A stretch of DNA of 64,000 nucleotides from Dyella_B humi. Its GTDB lineage: Bacteria > Pseudomonadota > Gammaproteobacteria > Xanthomonadales > Rhodanobacteraceae. The notes under the pieces were generated by a model. It was given only the letters and a program-made list of their open reading frames with translations, made no database searches and had not been told where the DNA came from. Where the stretch lies: positions 1,364,001-1,428,000 of the forward strand of contig NZ_JADIKI010000022.1 in NCBI RefSeq assembly GCF_044904605.1. Reading direction: 5' to 3'. Position numbers and translations under genes: made by a program. Below, in pieces: positions 34,185 to 43,025 of this stretch (positions within the stretch are counted from its first letter, which is position 1; the number at the start of each line of letters is the position of its first letter).

Positions 34185-34408
34185 GATGAAATCCTCGAGT
34201 GTGATGTGTTTGTGGGAGTCGGTTTCGTGATGAGGAAATCAGGCGTCAGGTGCTTGCCCGAGCCGCCAGCGCTTCGGAAGCGGCCAGGAATTGGCGGATG
34301 TGCGCGTCGGTAAACCCCGGTTCCGCCAAGAACGGCAATCCGCCATCCCTGAAAGTCGTAGCCCGCGTCATCGGTACGGTGCCACTCCGTACGCTTGTCT
34401 AACTTCAC
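34181..34408 (-). CDS. Doubtful short ORF coupled to the OYE gene
   Basis: A 75-codon frame starting at GTG 34408 with GAGGA seven bases upstream; its TGA overlaps the OYE start. I recognise no family. The first 22 residues (KLDKRTEWHRTDDAGYDF) look protein-like and the rest is Pro/Arg/Thr-rich. A second frame (34246-34371) reads GLPFLAEPGF and then TDAHIRQFLAASEALAARAST, which looks more natural, so this may be one small gene broken by a frameshift. It may also act only as a leader. Confidence 0.3.
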   Translation of the reverse strand: MKLDKRTEWHRTDDAGYDFQGWRIAVLGGTGVYRRAHPPIPGRFRSAGGSGKHLTPDFLITKPTPTNTSHSRISS

Positions 34409-34480
34409 GGTGATTTCCTCGAAATCTGGACGAGGAAATCATGGATCACGCCATGCGTGGAATAAAGACGGTATAGTGGA

Positions 34481-34510
34481 TAACATTGGTCCATATATGG
34501 AGCAATGTTA
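34481..34510. promoter_or_regulatory. 28/30 palindrome at the lysR start
   Basis: Arms TAACATTG and CAATGTTA enclose TCCATATATGGA; only two symmetric positions of 30 fail to pair. The site ends on the A of the lysR ATG and contains its ribosome site (TGGAG), so bound protein or an RNA hairpin would block lysR expression. It is also placed to act on the divergent OYE operon. This is the most regular operator in the window. Confidence 0.65.
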
Positions 34511-35379
34511 TGGAACTCCTGAACGACATGGCCTTGTTCGTTGAAGTGGTCAAAGCCAAGGGTTTCCGAGGTGCGTCCGAGGCGACCGGCGTCCCGAACT
34601 CGACCCTCTCGCGACGCATCAGCGCGCTGGAAAAAGCGATTGGCCTGCGCCTGCTGCACCGTACGACGCGCAAGGTCGAACTCACTGAAGCAGGTCAGAT
34701 CTATTTCGAGCGCTGCAAGCGCATCGTCGACGAGGCAAGGCTTGCGCACGAACAATTGGGCGAAATGCTTGCGCAACCCAGCGGCGTATTGCGCGCATCG
34801 CTACCTGTGGATTTCGCGGTGATCTACATGGCGCCGTTGATCGTCGAATTCGCGGAGCGTTATCCCGGTATCACTTTCGATTTTGACCTTACACCACGGC
34901 AGGTCGATCTTGTCAGCGAGCCCTTCGACGTGGCGATTCGCATGGGTGAGCCAGAGAGTTCACATCTCATCGCGCGTCCATTGGCGTCTCTCGTACCGCA
35001 TCTTTACGCGTCGCCCCGCTACCTCCAGCGATCAGGTGAACCGGAGAAACCTGCCGACCTTGAGCGGCATGAATGCCTGAACATCATCAAGGCCAATGCA
35101 TGGACGTTGCACCGAGGAACAGAATCGACCCAAGTCGCAACGAGCAGTCGATTTAAGCTCAATAGCGTTGGCTTGATACGTCGTTTGGCGACACTCAGCA
35201 TGGGCATCATGCTAGTGCCGGAGGCCATCGTTGCTGATGATCTGGCCGCAGGGCGGCTAGTTCGCTTGCTCCCTGATTGGCACGGCAAACCTATGCCCGT
35301 TTATGCGCTTACTGAAACCCGGTTGCTTCCGGCGAAGACGCAGCGATTCATTGAATTCTTCAGGGAGCGGTTGGCGTAA
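34510..35379 (+). CDS. LysR-family regulator beside the OYE operon
   Basis: A 289-residue regulator of the CrgA-like LysR group. The N-terminal winged helix contains FRGASEATGVPNSTLSRRIS and then LEKAIGLRLLHRTTRKVELTEAG; the periplasmic-binding-like effector domain spans about residues 90-289 (PSGVLRASLPVDF, DVAIRMGEP). It is transcribed away from the OYE-pirin-isochorismatase operon and probably controls it in response to electrophiles or quinones. ATG 34510 lies eight bases after TGGAG inside the palindrome. An upstream TTG at 34486 is rejected. Confidence 0.88.
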   Translation: MELLNDMALFVEVVKAKGFRGASEATGVPNSTLSRRISALEKAIGLRLLHRTTRKVELTEAGQIYFERCKRIVDEARLAHEQLGEMLAQPSGVLRASLPVDFAVIYMAPLIVEFAERYPGITFDFDLTPRQVDLVSEPFDVAIRMGEPESSHLIARPLASLVPHLYASPRYLQRSGEPEKPADLERHECLNIIKANAWTLHRGTESTQVATSSRFKLNSVGLIRRLATLSMGIMLVPEAIVADDLAAGRLVRLLPDWHGKPMPVYALTETRLLPAKTQRFIEFFRERLA

Positions 35380-35494
35380 GTTTGATTCCTTGCATCTTCA
35401 GCGCTATTGCGTCTGCTTGTGTGACGACAAACTGCGGTCAGCGTGAATGACGCAAATATCGATCACGCAGCCCAGTAAATTGCCGCTGTGTAAT

Positions 35495-35510
35495 TGTGAT
35501 CGATGTCACG
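35495..35510 (+). promoter_or_regulatory. CRP/Clp-type binding site upstream of the A-T-R gene
   Basis: TGTGA-TCGATG-TCACG matches the CRP/Clp consensus TGTGA-N6-TCACA at nine of ten fixed positions. It lies about 150 bases before the start at 35647, suitable for activation. In xanthomonads Clp responds to c-di-GMP rather than cAMP; whether that holds here is inference. Confidence 0.6.
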
Positions 35511-35646
35511 TTCGAAACACTATCTCCCTTTTTTTGACGCCTCACTCACATATGCGGGCGTGCAATGGCGCGCATTTGCGTATTTCTGAAAGTCTCTTCG
35601 CATCAGACGCTAGCGCATGATTCATGCGCCCATGGAGGGTCATGTC

Positions 35647-38600
35647 ATGATGTCTTCGGCACGTACCGTACTTGATCATTTTCAGCATCATGCCAGCGAG
35701 CATCCCCACGCGCTGGCCCTTATCGACCGACAGCGAACACTGACTTATGCGGAGCTCGACAGGCACAGCAATGCTGTCGCGGCTTTTCTGTTTGGCAGGG
35801 GAATACGTCCCGGCGATCTCGTGCCGCTGCTGGCAGACCGCTCACCGGAGTTCATCATCGGGCTGCTCGGTATCGTCAAGGCGGGGGGAGCCTATGTGCC
35901 GATCGATGAAACCTACCCGACACAGAGAAAGCACTACATCGTGGATCAGACAGGCGCTTCGCTGGCGCTGTCCACGACGAAATTGCCACAGATAGGGCAA
36001 TGTGAATGCGCTGTTATTAGTGAATCCGATGTCATGTCCGACACCGCTGACGAGGTGGCTGGTCGCCTGCGAGTAGCGTCTTCGTCAAACCAGGCGGTCT
36101 ACGTGATCTTTACGTCCGGCACCACCGGCGTACCAAAAGGCGTAGTGATCGAACACCATTCGCTGGAAAATATCGTCGCCTGGCATAACCGGGAGTTCTC
36201 CGTTACTTCGCAAAGCCGGCTCACCTTGATGGCAAAAATCGGCTTCGACGTATCGCAGTGGGAAATCTGGTCAGCCTTGTGTGCCGGGGCGCAACTTTAT
36301 TTGCTGGACGATGCGACGCGCATCGATGCCGATGCGCTGACGGACTTTTATGCGAGGCATGCCATTACGCATGCCTTCGTGCCCACGGTGATGGTACGCG
36401 ACGTCGTTGCCGCCACTTCGAAGGTGTCAACGGCCTTGCACTTTCTGTTCACTGCCGGCGAAAAGCTCAATCCGGTCGATACCGACCACATTCACTACGC
36501 GCTCGTCGACTACTACGGCCCCACCGAAGCGACGATCTTTGCCACCGCCAACCGCGTGGCCAGTGTCAGCCGTGGTCTGCCGTCCTCGATCGGCGTACCA
36601 GTTGCAGGTGCGGAAGTGCTGATCCTTGACGAGGTGCTATCGGAGGTTCCCGCTGGCGAAGTAGGGGAGCTATGCATCGCAGGACCAGGACTGGCCAGGG
36701 GTTACTTGAACAACGAACCGTTGACGCATGAGCGATTCATCGTGCGCGACGGAAAACGCCTTTACCGCAGCGGCGATCTCGCCCGTTTTCTGCCGGATGG
36801 CGGCATACAGTTCCTCGGTCGGCGCGACGAACAGATCAAGATCCGCGGCAACCGCGTCGAATTGGGTGAAATCGAAACTCAGCTTTCGCTATTGCCACAA
36901 ATCAGAAAAGCTGCAGTTGTCGCAACATCGCCGCTTGATCTTTCCAGGAAAGAGATCGTTGCTTTTCTAATTGTCGATAGGGACAGCGTCGACAGGGACG
37001 ATCACGCCCAAGACGATGCGCTGGTGGCTTCTATCAAGGAACAGCTGAAGACCATCCTTCCCGACTACATGCTTCCCGCCAGTTACGTGCTGGTAAACGA
37101 TCTTCCCCTCACTCCGAACGGAAAGACCGACAAGCAGGTCTTGTTGCAAAGCTATACGAAACAACTCGTCGCCGCATCGGGAAGCAAGACGGTCTATGAA
37201 GGCAGCCAGGCTGTTATTGCAGACATTTTCAGCGAATTGCTTGGGCACAACGATTTTGACCTGGATGACAGTTTTTTCGAGATTGGCGGCCATTCGCTGC
37301 TCGCGGCCCACCTGATCAAGGACGTCTCCGACAAGCTGAGTATCAAGGCCTACATCCGTGACATTTACGAATATCCCAGCGTCGGGGCGCTGCATGCCGA
37401 ACTGGAGCGCAGGGCAGGGGCCTCGGCGCCCGCCGTCGACGCGGAGCCGATACGCGCGCTAAAGGATGATGTCTATCTGCCTGAAGGTGTGGTTTTCAAT
37501 CGCCCCTATTCGACAAGCCAGATCACAGCGCCCAAGCACATCCTCCTTACCGGTGTCACCGGGTTCGTCGGCATCCACCTCCTTCAGGAATTGCTCGATA
37601 CCACCGATGCCACAGTTCACTGTCCCATTCGGGCGGAGAGCCAGGATCACGCGCAGACGCGGTTGGGAGAGGTGCTGGGCAAGAACGATATCCCGTTGCG
37701 GCCGGTGGACGTCGGCCGCATCCGGGTATATGCCGCCGATCTTGCCAAGCCTGCGTTCGGTCTTGCGCAGCAGGATTATCAATACCTGTGCGATACCGTC
37801 GACATCGTGTACCACTCGGCCAGCGCCGTGAATTTCATCCAGCCGTACTCTTACATGCGGCGGGACAACGTGCAGGGGTTGAGGGAAATCATCCGTTTTG
37901 CCGCGACCGGTAAGCTCAAGCCACTAGCGTTGCTGTCTACCATTTCCGTTTATAGCTGGGGTCACCTGCATACCGGCAAGCGTGTCATGCGGGAGGACGA
38001 CGATATCGACCAGAACCTTCCGGCGGTCATTACCGATATCGGTTACGTGCGCAGCAAATGGGTGATGGAGAAGATCGCCGATCTGGCGGCAAGTCAGGGC
38101 CTGCCATTGATGACATTCCGACTTGGCTACGCCACCTTCCACAGCAAGACGGGGGTTTGCGCTAGCTATCAATGGTGGTCGCGGCTGGTCAGTACATGTA
38201 TCGCGCACGGCACTGTGCCGGCGCTGCATGATTTGCGCGAGGGACTGACCACGGTCGATTACATGGTGCGCGCTATCGCGCATATTTCCCGCAAACCTTC
38301 CGCGCTTGGGAAGAAATTCAACCTGATTCACTCACGCGACAATAATCTCACACTGCAGGATTTCTTCGGAAAATTGGAGACGAATTTCGGCTTTTCTTTC
38401 AAACGAATTCCGTATACGGAATGGCGTGAGCAATGGGAGCACAAGTACGAGGCGCCGCTGTATCCCTTGCTGAGTCTATTTAAGGACGTCATGTGTGATG
38501 GAAAGTCGACGGTAGAGCTATATCAGAACACCTATCAGTGGGATTGCAGCAACGTGACCGAGTTTCTGCACGGCAGTGGCATCGTCGAGCCGGCATTCGA

Positions 38601-38655
38601 GAAGAGCGAACTGCGGCGATATTTGAAGCGATCGATAGGCGTGGTGCCGGCCTGA
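35647..38655 (+). CDS. Stand-alone NRPS-like adenylation-thiolation-reductase enzyme
   Basis: A 1002-residue three-domain enzyme. The A domain (about residues 1-520) has FTSGTTGVPKGVVI, FDVSQWEIW, YYGPTEATI, YRSGDLARFLPDGG and NGKTDK with the catalytic Lys. The carrier domain has FFEIGGHSLLAAHL with Ser550 as the phosphopantetheine site. The reductase (about 625-1002) has LLTGVTGFVGIHLL and the YVRSK pair Tyr800/Lys804. It should activate an amino or carboxylic acid, tether it and release it as an aldehyde or alcohol, as Lys2 and carboxylic acid reductases do. No condensation domain or phosphopantetheinyl transferase is present. ATG 35647 follows GGAGGG by seven bases. Confidence 0.88.
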   Translation: MMSSARTVLDHFQHHASEHPHALALIDRQRTLTYAELDRHSNAVAAFLFGRGIRPGDLVPLLADRSPEFIIGLLGIVKAGGAYVPIDETYPTQRKHYIVDQTGASLALSTTKLPQIGQCECAVISESDVMSDTADEVAGRLRVASSSNQAVYVIFTSGTTGVPKGVVIEHHSLENIVAWHNREFSVTSQSRLTLMAKIGFDVSQWEIWSALCAGAQLYLLDDATRIDADALTDFYARHAITHAFVPTVMVRDVVAATSKVSTALHFLFTAGEKLNPVDTDHIHYALVDYYGPTEATIFATANRVASVSRGLPSSIGVPVAGAEVLILDEVLSEVPAGEVGELCIAGPGLARGYLNNEPLTHERFIVRDGKRLYRSGDLARFLPDGGIQFLGRRDEQIKIRGNRVELGEIETQLSLLPQIRKAAVVATSPLDLSRKEIVAFLIVDRDSVDRDDHAQDDALVASIKEQLKTILPDYMLPASYVLVNDLPLTPNGKTDKQVLLQSYTKQLVAASGSKTVYEGSQAVIADIFSELLGHNDFDLDDSFFEIGGHSLLAAHLIKDVSDKLSIKAYIRDIYEYPSVGALHAELERRAGASAPAVDAEPIRALKDDVYLPEGVVFNRPYSTSQITAPKHILLTGVTGFVGIHLLQELLDTTDATVHCPIRAESQDHAQTRLGEVLGKNDIPLRPVDVGRIRVYAADLAKPAFGLAQQDYQYLCDTVDIVYHSASAVNFIQPYSYMRRDNVQGLREIIRFAATGKLKPLALLSTISVYSWGHLHTGKRVMREDDDIDQNLPAVITDIGYVRSKWVMEKIADLAASQGLPLMTFRLGYATFHSKTGVCASYQWWSRLVSTCIAHGTVPALHDLREGLTTVDYMVRAIAHISRKPSALGKKFNLIHSRDNNLTLQDFFGKLETNFGFSFKRIPYTEWREQWEHKYEAPLYPLLSLFKDVMCDGKSTVELYQNTYQWDCSNVTEFLHGSGIVEPAFEKSELRRYLKRSIGVVPA

Positions 38656-38919
38656 TTTGCTGTGTGCGCGGCGAACGGTTTTTTTTAATGTGCTAGGTTC
38701 TCCTAATTTCAGTAACTTACTTTTTCCAAATAAGTCCCCGTATCGTTTAAGCGAGGCCGGGATTAGGATCCTCTTGAGCGAACGAAAAGCGGTTGACGCC
38801 GCTGCGGAGTAGACTGCATCCGTTACGTCGCTCGGGTGCCGTAAGGGAAGGGGTTACCGACGAGCGTTCGACAGCCACAGTCGTGGATGCGCATTCTTCG
38901 GGCGCGGAGAAGGTCGGGT

Positions 38920-40644
38920 ATGGTGGATCGTACGAAGCATGGCCGCATACCTTGCCTGCTGTTAGCCGTGCGAGCTTTCGCATGCGTGGGATGGATGGTG
39001 TGGGCGGCGTGTTTGTCCGGTTGTGCATCAACGGGCGGGGGACGTTCTTCCCATCTTTCTGCCGAGGCGCTGCTCGAGAGAGCTCAGGCGTCGGAGGTGG
39101 AGGCCATCCGGGGAAAGTCAGCTCAGGCTGAGGCGTGGCTTCACTGCGCAACGCTGGCGCACGATGCCATGGCCGCCGGAGAAACGGCTACCGAAACGGC
39201 AGCCGGGCTGCTCGCGACACAATGCAGTCGCGCTTTCTTCGATCTAGTGGCGCAAGGTGGACCTATCGGCGTGACGATGGGACGGTCGTACCTCGGCGGT
39301 ATCGCCATCCGCGTCGAATTCCGAGGCGTGCCCGATAGCCTGGCCAAAAGCGTCTACCTGGAACCTGCCGATCAGGTACCGATGGACCCCCTGGATGGCG
39401 TTCGCTACCACCATGCCGGCTTTGGCGTGCCGCTCGTGGCGTTTGCGTTGCCGTGCTCCGATCGCCCCATCTGTCGTCTTTATCCGCCGGAGGGTGTTTT
39501 CCGACCGGTAACCATGTGGCTGGAAACGCCATCCGACACCGGCTCTCATGACGACACGCCTGTTCTGGTCCTGCAGAACCCCGTACTCCGGCCCGAACAT
39601 GTGGCGGGTACCAATCGCTATGAACTTGCCGAGGATGTATCGGCGCCCACCGCACAATTGCTGGAACGAACGCGCCTGAAGCGACTGGCATGGTGGGGCA
39701 TGATCGGCGGCGCGGAAGTAGGGAAGCGGTCGGGACTGTTTCTTCTGGACGACTACGATCCGAACAAGACCCCCATCATCATGATTCATGGTGTTGCCGG
39801 GAGCCCCTTGATCTGGGCGCGATTAAGCAACGCGATCATGGGCGATCCCGAACTGCATCGGCGCTACCAGATCTGGCACATCGTGTATCAGAGCAACGCA
39901 CCGCTTCTGGTGGAGCGCTATCGCGTGCAGCATTACATCGATAACGCCTGGAGCGTTCTCGATCCGGACGGTCACGCGCCGGCACGACAGGGTGTCGTAT
40001 TAATCGGGCACAGCATGGGTGGCGTGATTGCGCGATTGCTGTGCGCGCAAAGTACGCCGGAGGTATGGAATGCGGCTTTTACCGAACCCATGGACAGTCT
40101 GCATGCCGATGCGACCGATCTGGTCACACTCAAGAACGTTTTCCAGTTCAAACCGTATCCAGGCGTCGACGAGATCATCTTCATGGCCGCGCCACAGCGC
40201 GGAAGTCCCTCGGCGGAAGGATTGCTGGGGCGCTTGGTGGGACTGTTGGCATGGCGGCACATCGAGGAGATGACCGGGCTCATGCGCATCGTCGCCGAGA
40301 ATCCGAAAGCCATCCAACCGGCGCTCCAATCGATTTTTCAGACAGGCCACATCACCAGCATCACCAGCTTGCGGCCTGACGAACCCGTGACGCTCGCGGA
40401 TGAGAAGCTGATGCCTGCAGCCGGCGTGCGCTATGACACGATCGCCGGTGTTCTCCCAGGCGTAAAGCCGCCTGGAGACGGCTATGTACCATTGAGCAGC
40501 GCACTGCTACCAGGCTCCACGACGACGTTGATCGTTCACTCCGATCACAAGGTGCCAAACAGGCCGGAGGCGATTGCTGCCGTACTGAAGATCCTGCGCG
40601 AGCACGACAGTTCGCACGATGTTGTGAGTAATGCAACGCCCTAG
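38920..40644 (+). CDS. Lipoprotein alpha/beta hydrolase (lipase/esterase-like)
   Basis: A 574-residue protein with a lipoprotein signal: hydrophobic stretch then AACLSGC as lipobox, so it is probably membrane-anchored. The first 280 mature residues are unassigned. The hydrolase domain starts TPIIMIHGVAGSPLIWARL with the oxyanion HG, the nucleophile is in VVLIGHSMGGVIARLL, and later PGDGYVPLSSALL and VHSDHKVPNRPEA may give the Asp and His. The target may be lipids or esters. GGAGAAGG five bases before ATG 38920 supports this start over 38887. Confidence 0.8.
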   Translation: MVDRTKHGRIPCLLLAVRAFACVGWMVWAACLSGCASTGGGRSSHLSAEALLERAQASEVEAIRGKSAQAEAWLHCATLAHDAMAAGETATETAAGLLATQCSRAFFDLVAQGGPIGVTMGRSYLGGIAIRVEFRGVPDSLAKSVYLEPADQVPMDPLDGVRYHHAGFGVPLVAFALPCSDRPICRLYPPEGVFRPVTMWLETPSDTGSHDDTPVLVLQNPVLRPEHVAGTNRYELAEDVSAPTAQLLERTRLKRLAWWGMIGGAEVGKRSGLFLLDDYDPNKTPIIMIHGVAGSPLIWARLSNAIMGDPELHRRYQIWHIVYQSNAPLLVERYRVQHYIDNAWSVLDPDGHAPARQGVVLIGHSMGGVIARLLCAQSTPEVWNAAFTEPMDSLHADATDLVTLKNVFQFKPYPGVDEIIFMAAPQRGSPSAEGLLGRLVGLLAWRHIEEMTGLMRIVAENPKAIQPALQSIFQTGHITSITSLRPDEPVTLADEKLMPAAGVRYDTIAGVLPGVKPPGDGYVPLSSALLPGSTTTLIVHSDHKVPNRPEAIAAVLKILREHDSSHDVVSNATP

Positions 40645-40823
40645 CAGTGCGCTTGGCTGAGAAGCGAGTGGCGGCGCAGAGCAGGGAATCCGTTGCACAG
40701 GCCCAGATGCGCCAGGATGACCGTCTCACCCAGTTGCACTTGCATAGGCATTTAGATCGTGACAAATTGACGTTGAGACTGGTATTCCCAGCCATCCTAG
40801 AGACGCTGCCGGGGAGGGCTGCC

Positions 40824-41837
40824 ATGGATATTTTGGGTTGGATCCGCGATCAACTGACTGGCTTTTTTGGCCTAGGGCCCTTGCTGGAGATGCTCGCCTC
40901 CGGCAATTACCAGAAGCTGCTCACGGTAGACGGCTTCGGCAGCCTGATCGCACCCATCATCCCGCTGTTGTTGGTATTCGAACTCGTGCGCGGCCTCGTG
41001 CTGCGTCGCACCAAGCGCGAAGATTACCAAGTTCCACTTCTAGTGATGGTACTGAACCGTTTCATCGGCGCTTTTCTCACCATTGCCATGGTGGGCCTCT
41101 GTATCGGCCTGTTCAATCGCTTTGCTCCGTTTCAGGCCGGGCTCACTTGGTACGGACTGCTTTACGGCTACGTGGTATGGGAGCTGGCGCATTTCGTGTA
41201 TCACTTTCTCGCACACAAAGTGCGCCTGCTGTGGTGTTTGCATTCCACTCACCATGCGCCCGTTGCGATGAATCTGTCGGTGAACTTTGCGCACATCTTT
41301 CTCGAAGGCACCTATGCCGACTTTGTGCGCACGAGCATCTGCATACTGCTGGGAGTAAGTCCGCCACTCCTGGTCCTGATCATGATCATCGATAGCTTCT
41401 GGGGCAGTTTCATTCACCTTGGTGAGAATGTGCTACCAGAGGGGAAGCTTGGTGTGTTTTATCGTGTAGTGCTGACACCGTCGCACCATCGTGTTCATCA
41501 TGCACGCAACGTGCTCTACATGGACACCAACTTCTGCAACTTGCTACCGATCTGGGATCGCATCTTCGGCACTTATATGGAAGTGCATAAGGACGTCCGG
41601 ATTGAATACGGCATCACTCGACCAGTAAAACCTTACAGCGTGCTTGATGCCTATCTAGGTGAATTCTGGTTGCTAGGACGAGACGTATGGCGTGCGCCGG
41701 GTATACGCAACAAGCTGCTGTATCTGGTTATGCCGCCAGGCTGGAGCCACGACGGCGACCATCACACTGCCAAAGCGGCCAAGGAAGCGCTGCAGACGCA
41801 GCAGAGATCTGGAACGCATGCAGAGGCTGGCATTTAG
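40824..41837 (+). CDS. Fatty acid hydroxylase/sterol desaturase family protein
   Basis: A 337-residue integral membrane di-iron enzyme. The eight-histidine pattern is present as HFVYHFLAHK, HSTHHAPVAMN and HHRVHHARN, with hydrophobic segments around residues 35-55, 75-120 and 175-200. Members hydroxylate or desaturate fatty acids, sterols or carotenoids. I placed the start at ATG 40824, which follows GGGGAGGG by five bases and the natural N-terminus MDILGWIRD; upstream codons give a polar, repeat-like extension. The substrate is unknown. Confidence 0.85.
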   Translation: MDILGWIRDQLTGFFGLGPLLEMLASGNYQKLLTVDGFGSLIAPIIPLLLVFELVRGLVLRRTKREDYQVPLLVMVLNRFIGAFLTIAMVGLCIGLFNRFAPFQAGLTWYGLLYGYVVWELAHFVYHFLAHKVRLLWCLHSTHHAPVAMNLSVNFAHIFLEGTYADFVRTSICILLGVSPPLLVLIMIIDSFWGSFIHLGENVLPEGKLGVFYRVVLTPSHHRVHHARNVLYMDTNFCNLLPIWDRIFGTYMEVHKDVRIEYGITRPVKPYSVLDAYLGEFWLLGRDVWRAPGIRNKLLYLVMPPGWSHDGDHHTAKAAKEALQTQQRSGTHAEAGI

Positions 41838-42217
41838 CCGCAACACTGCTCCATAAAACCTACGCGTGTATCTCGTCTACGCAGATTTGATCTAGATCAA
41901 GTTCACGCTATGGCAACACATGACATTGCAAAGTCGAACTCGCTAAGGTTCACGCCACGGCGTTCGCTGGTGATGTGTTTGATTTCTATATCGTTCTGTT
42001 TCAATTCGCATCGATCGAACGAAAGCAATAGCTGATCTGTGCGAGGCCGGCTTTCCAGTGCCCGGCCGTAAAAGACGACAGATCCTGGAGAACGATCTGA
42101 TGCTTTGCAGGCGGTAAAAAGAGAGAGTCGATTCGGTGACATGGATCAATACACGGCAAAAGGCCCTTTTACAGCGAAGCCGCCGTTTTCATCCGCTTCA
42201 TCGAGGAGGATTCTTCA
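41838..42217. other. Intergenic region before the OmpA-type lipoprotein
   Basis: 380 bases. It contains a perfect FNR/Anr-type box (41887-41900) and ends with GAGGAGG, the ribosome site of the lipoprotein gene. A minus-strand frame at 41903-42142 has no family resemblance or ribosome site and is not accepted. The long stretch after the FNR box could be an extended leader or an unannotated small RNA. Confidence 0.4.
41887..41900. promoter_or_regulatory. FNR/Anr-type box
   Basis: TTGAT-CTAG-ATCAA matches the FNR consensus TTGAT-N4-ATCAA at every position and is a complete 14-bp palindrome. The next annotated start is 318 bases downstream, so an activated transcript would have a long leader or a separate product. 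Both strands read the same, so the direction is open. Confidence 0.6.
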
Positions 42218-42838
42218 ATGCGCGCCTATCAACGTTTTGCTTATGTGTCCCTGACTGCACTGGCCATCGGGTTGGGTGGATGTCAGGGCTACGTCAAGAA
42301 GGCCGATTTTGACTCAGCCATTGGCGACCTGCGTGCCAACCAACAGAAGCAGCAGCAGGAAATCGACGGTCTGACGCAGCAGATGCAGCAAAAATTTGCT
42401 CAATACGACGCGAAGATCGCGGAGATGAACGGTCGTATCCATGTCGATACGGCTTCCCACTTCGCTTTCAACGACGCCACGCTGCGCGATCAGGACAAGC
42501 CCTTGCTCGACGATTTCGCCAAGATCGTGTCGAAAAACTATCCGCAGGCCGTGGTCACGGTGGAAGGGTTTACCGATGCCGCGGGTGGTTCGGCTTACAA
42601 CATGCGGCTAGGGCGCAAGCGTGCGGATGCCGTGCGCGATTACCTGGTGAACACGGGCGGCATGCCGGCCGATCAGGTGCGCACAGTCAGCTACGGCAAG
42701 GCGCTCAATCGCCAGGTGATCAAGGGCAAATCGGGTGATGATGGAGAACCCAATCGTCGCGTAAGCCTGGTGGTGGATTTTGCCGGCACTCAAGCCCAGG
42801 CGTCCCCGCAAACGACTCCACAAGCTCCGCAAGGATGA
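42218..42838 (+). CDS. OmpA-family peptidoglycan-associated lipoprotein
   Basis: A 206-residue protein. The signal peptide ends in the lipobox GLGGC (Cys22), followed by a Gln-rich coiled-coil spacer (about residues 35-70, NQQKQQQEIDGLTQQMQQ) and an OmpA C-terminal domain with VTVEGFTDAAGGSAYN, LGRKRADAVRDYL and NRRVSLVVDF. It would tether the outer membrane to peptidoglycan. The tail is Gln/Pro-rich. It is monocistronic with two hairpins downstream. Confidence 0.85.
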   Translation: MRAYQRFAYVSLTALAIGLGGCQGYVKKADFDSAIGDLRANQQKQQQEIDGLTQQMQQKFAQYDAKIAEMNGRIHVDTASHFAFNDATLRDQDKPLLDDFAKIVSKNYPQAVVTVEGFTDAAGGSAYNMRLGRKRADAVRDYLVNTGGMPADQVRTVSYGKALNRQVIKGKSGDDGEPNRRVSLVVDFAGTQAQASPQTTPQAPQG

Positions 42839-42850
42839 GGCCACATGCCG

Positions 42851-42885
42851 CTGATGCCTTGCCGTCGTTGCACGGCAGGCATCAG
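42851..42885 (+). terminator. Long hairpin behind the OmpA gene
   Basis: Arms CTGATGCC/GGCATCAG and TGCCGT/ACGGCA pair around the loop CGTTGC with a single bulged T. There is no T-run, so it may act together with the next hairpin. Confidence 0.5.
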
Positions 42886-42923
42886 CCGCTGATCGTTCAG
42901 GCCAGGATCGGATACCTGTCTTG

Positions 42924-42945
42924 AAAGGCCAACGGGTTGGCCTTT
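42924..42945 (+). terminator. Intrinsic terminator
   Basis: Perfect nine-base arms AAAGGCCAA and TTGGCCTTT around CGGG, with the T-run built into the descending arm. This is probably the main stop for the OmpA-type gene. Confidence 0.7.
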
Positions 42946-43025
42946 ACTTGAACTTCCCAAAACACAACCTTTCCGGTGTCTAGCCGCACATACTCGGTTT
43001 GATGCAACGGATAAAGGGGAAGTCT

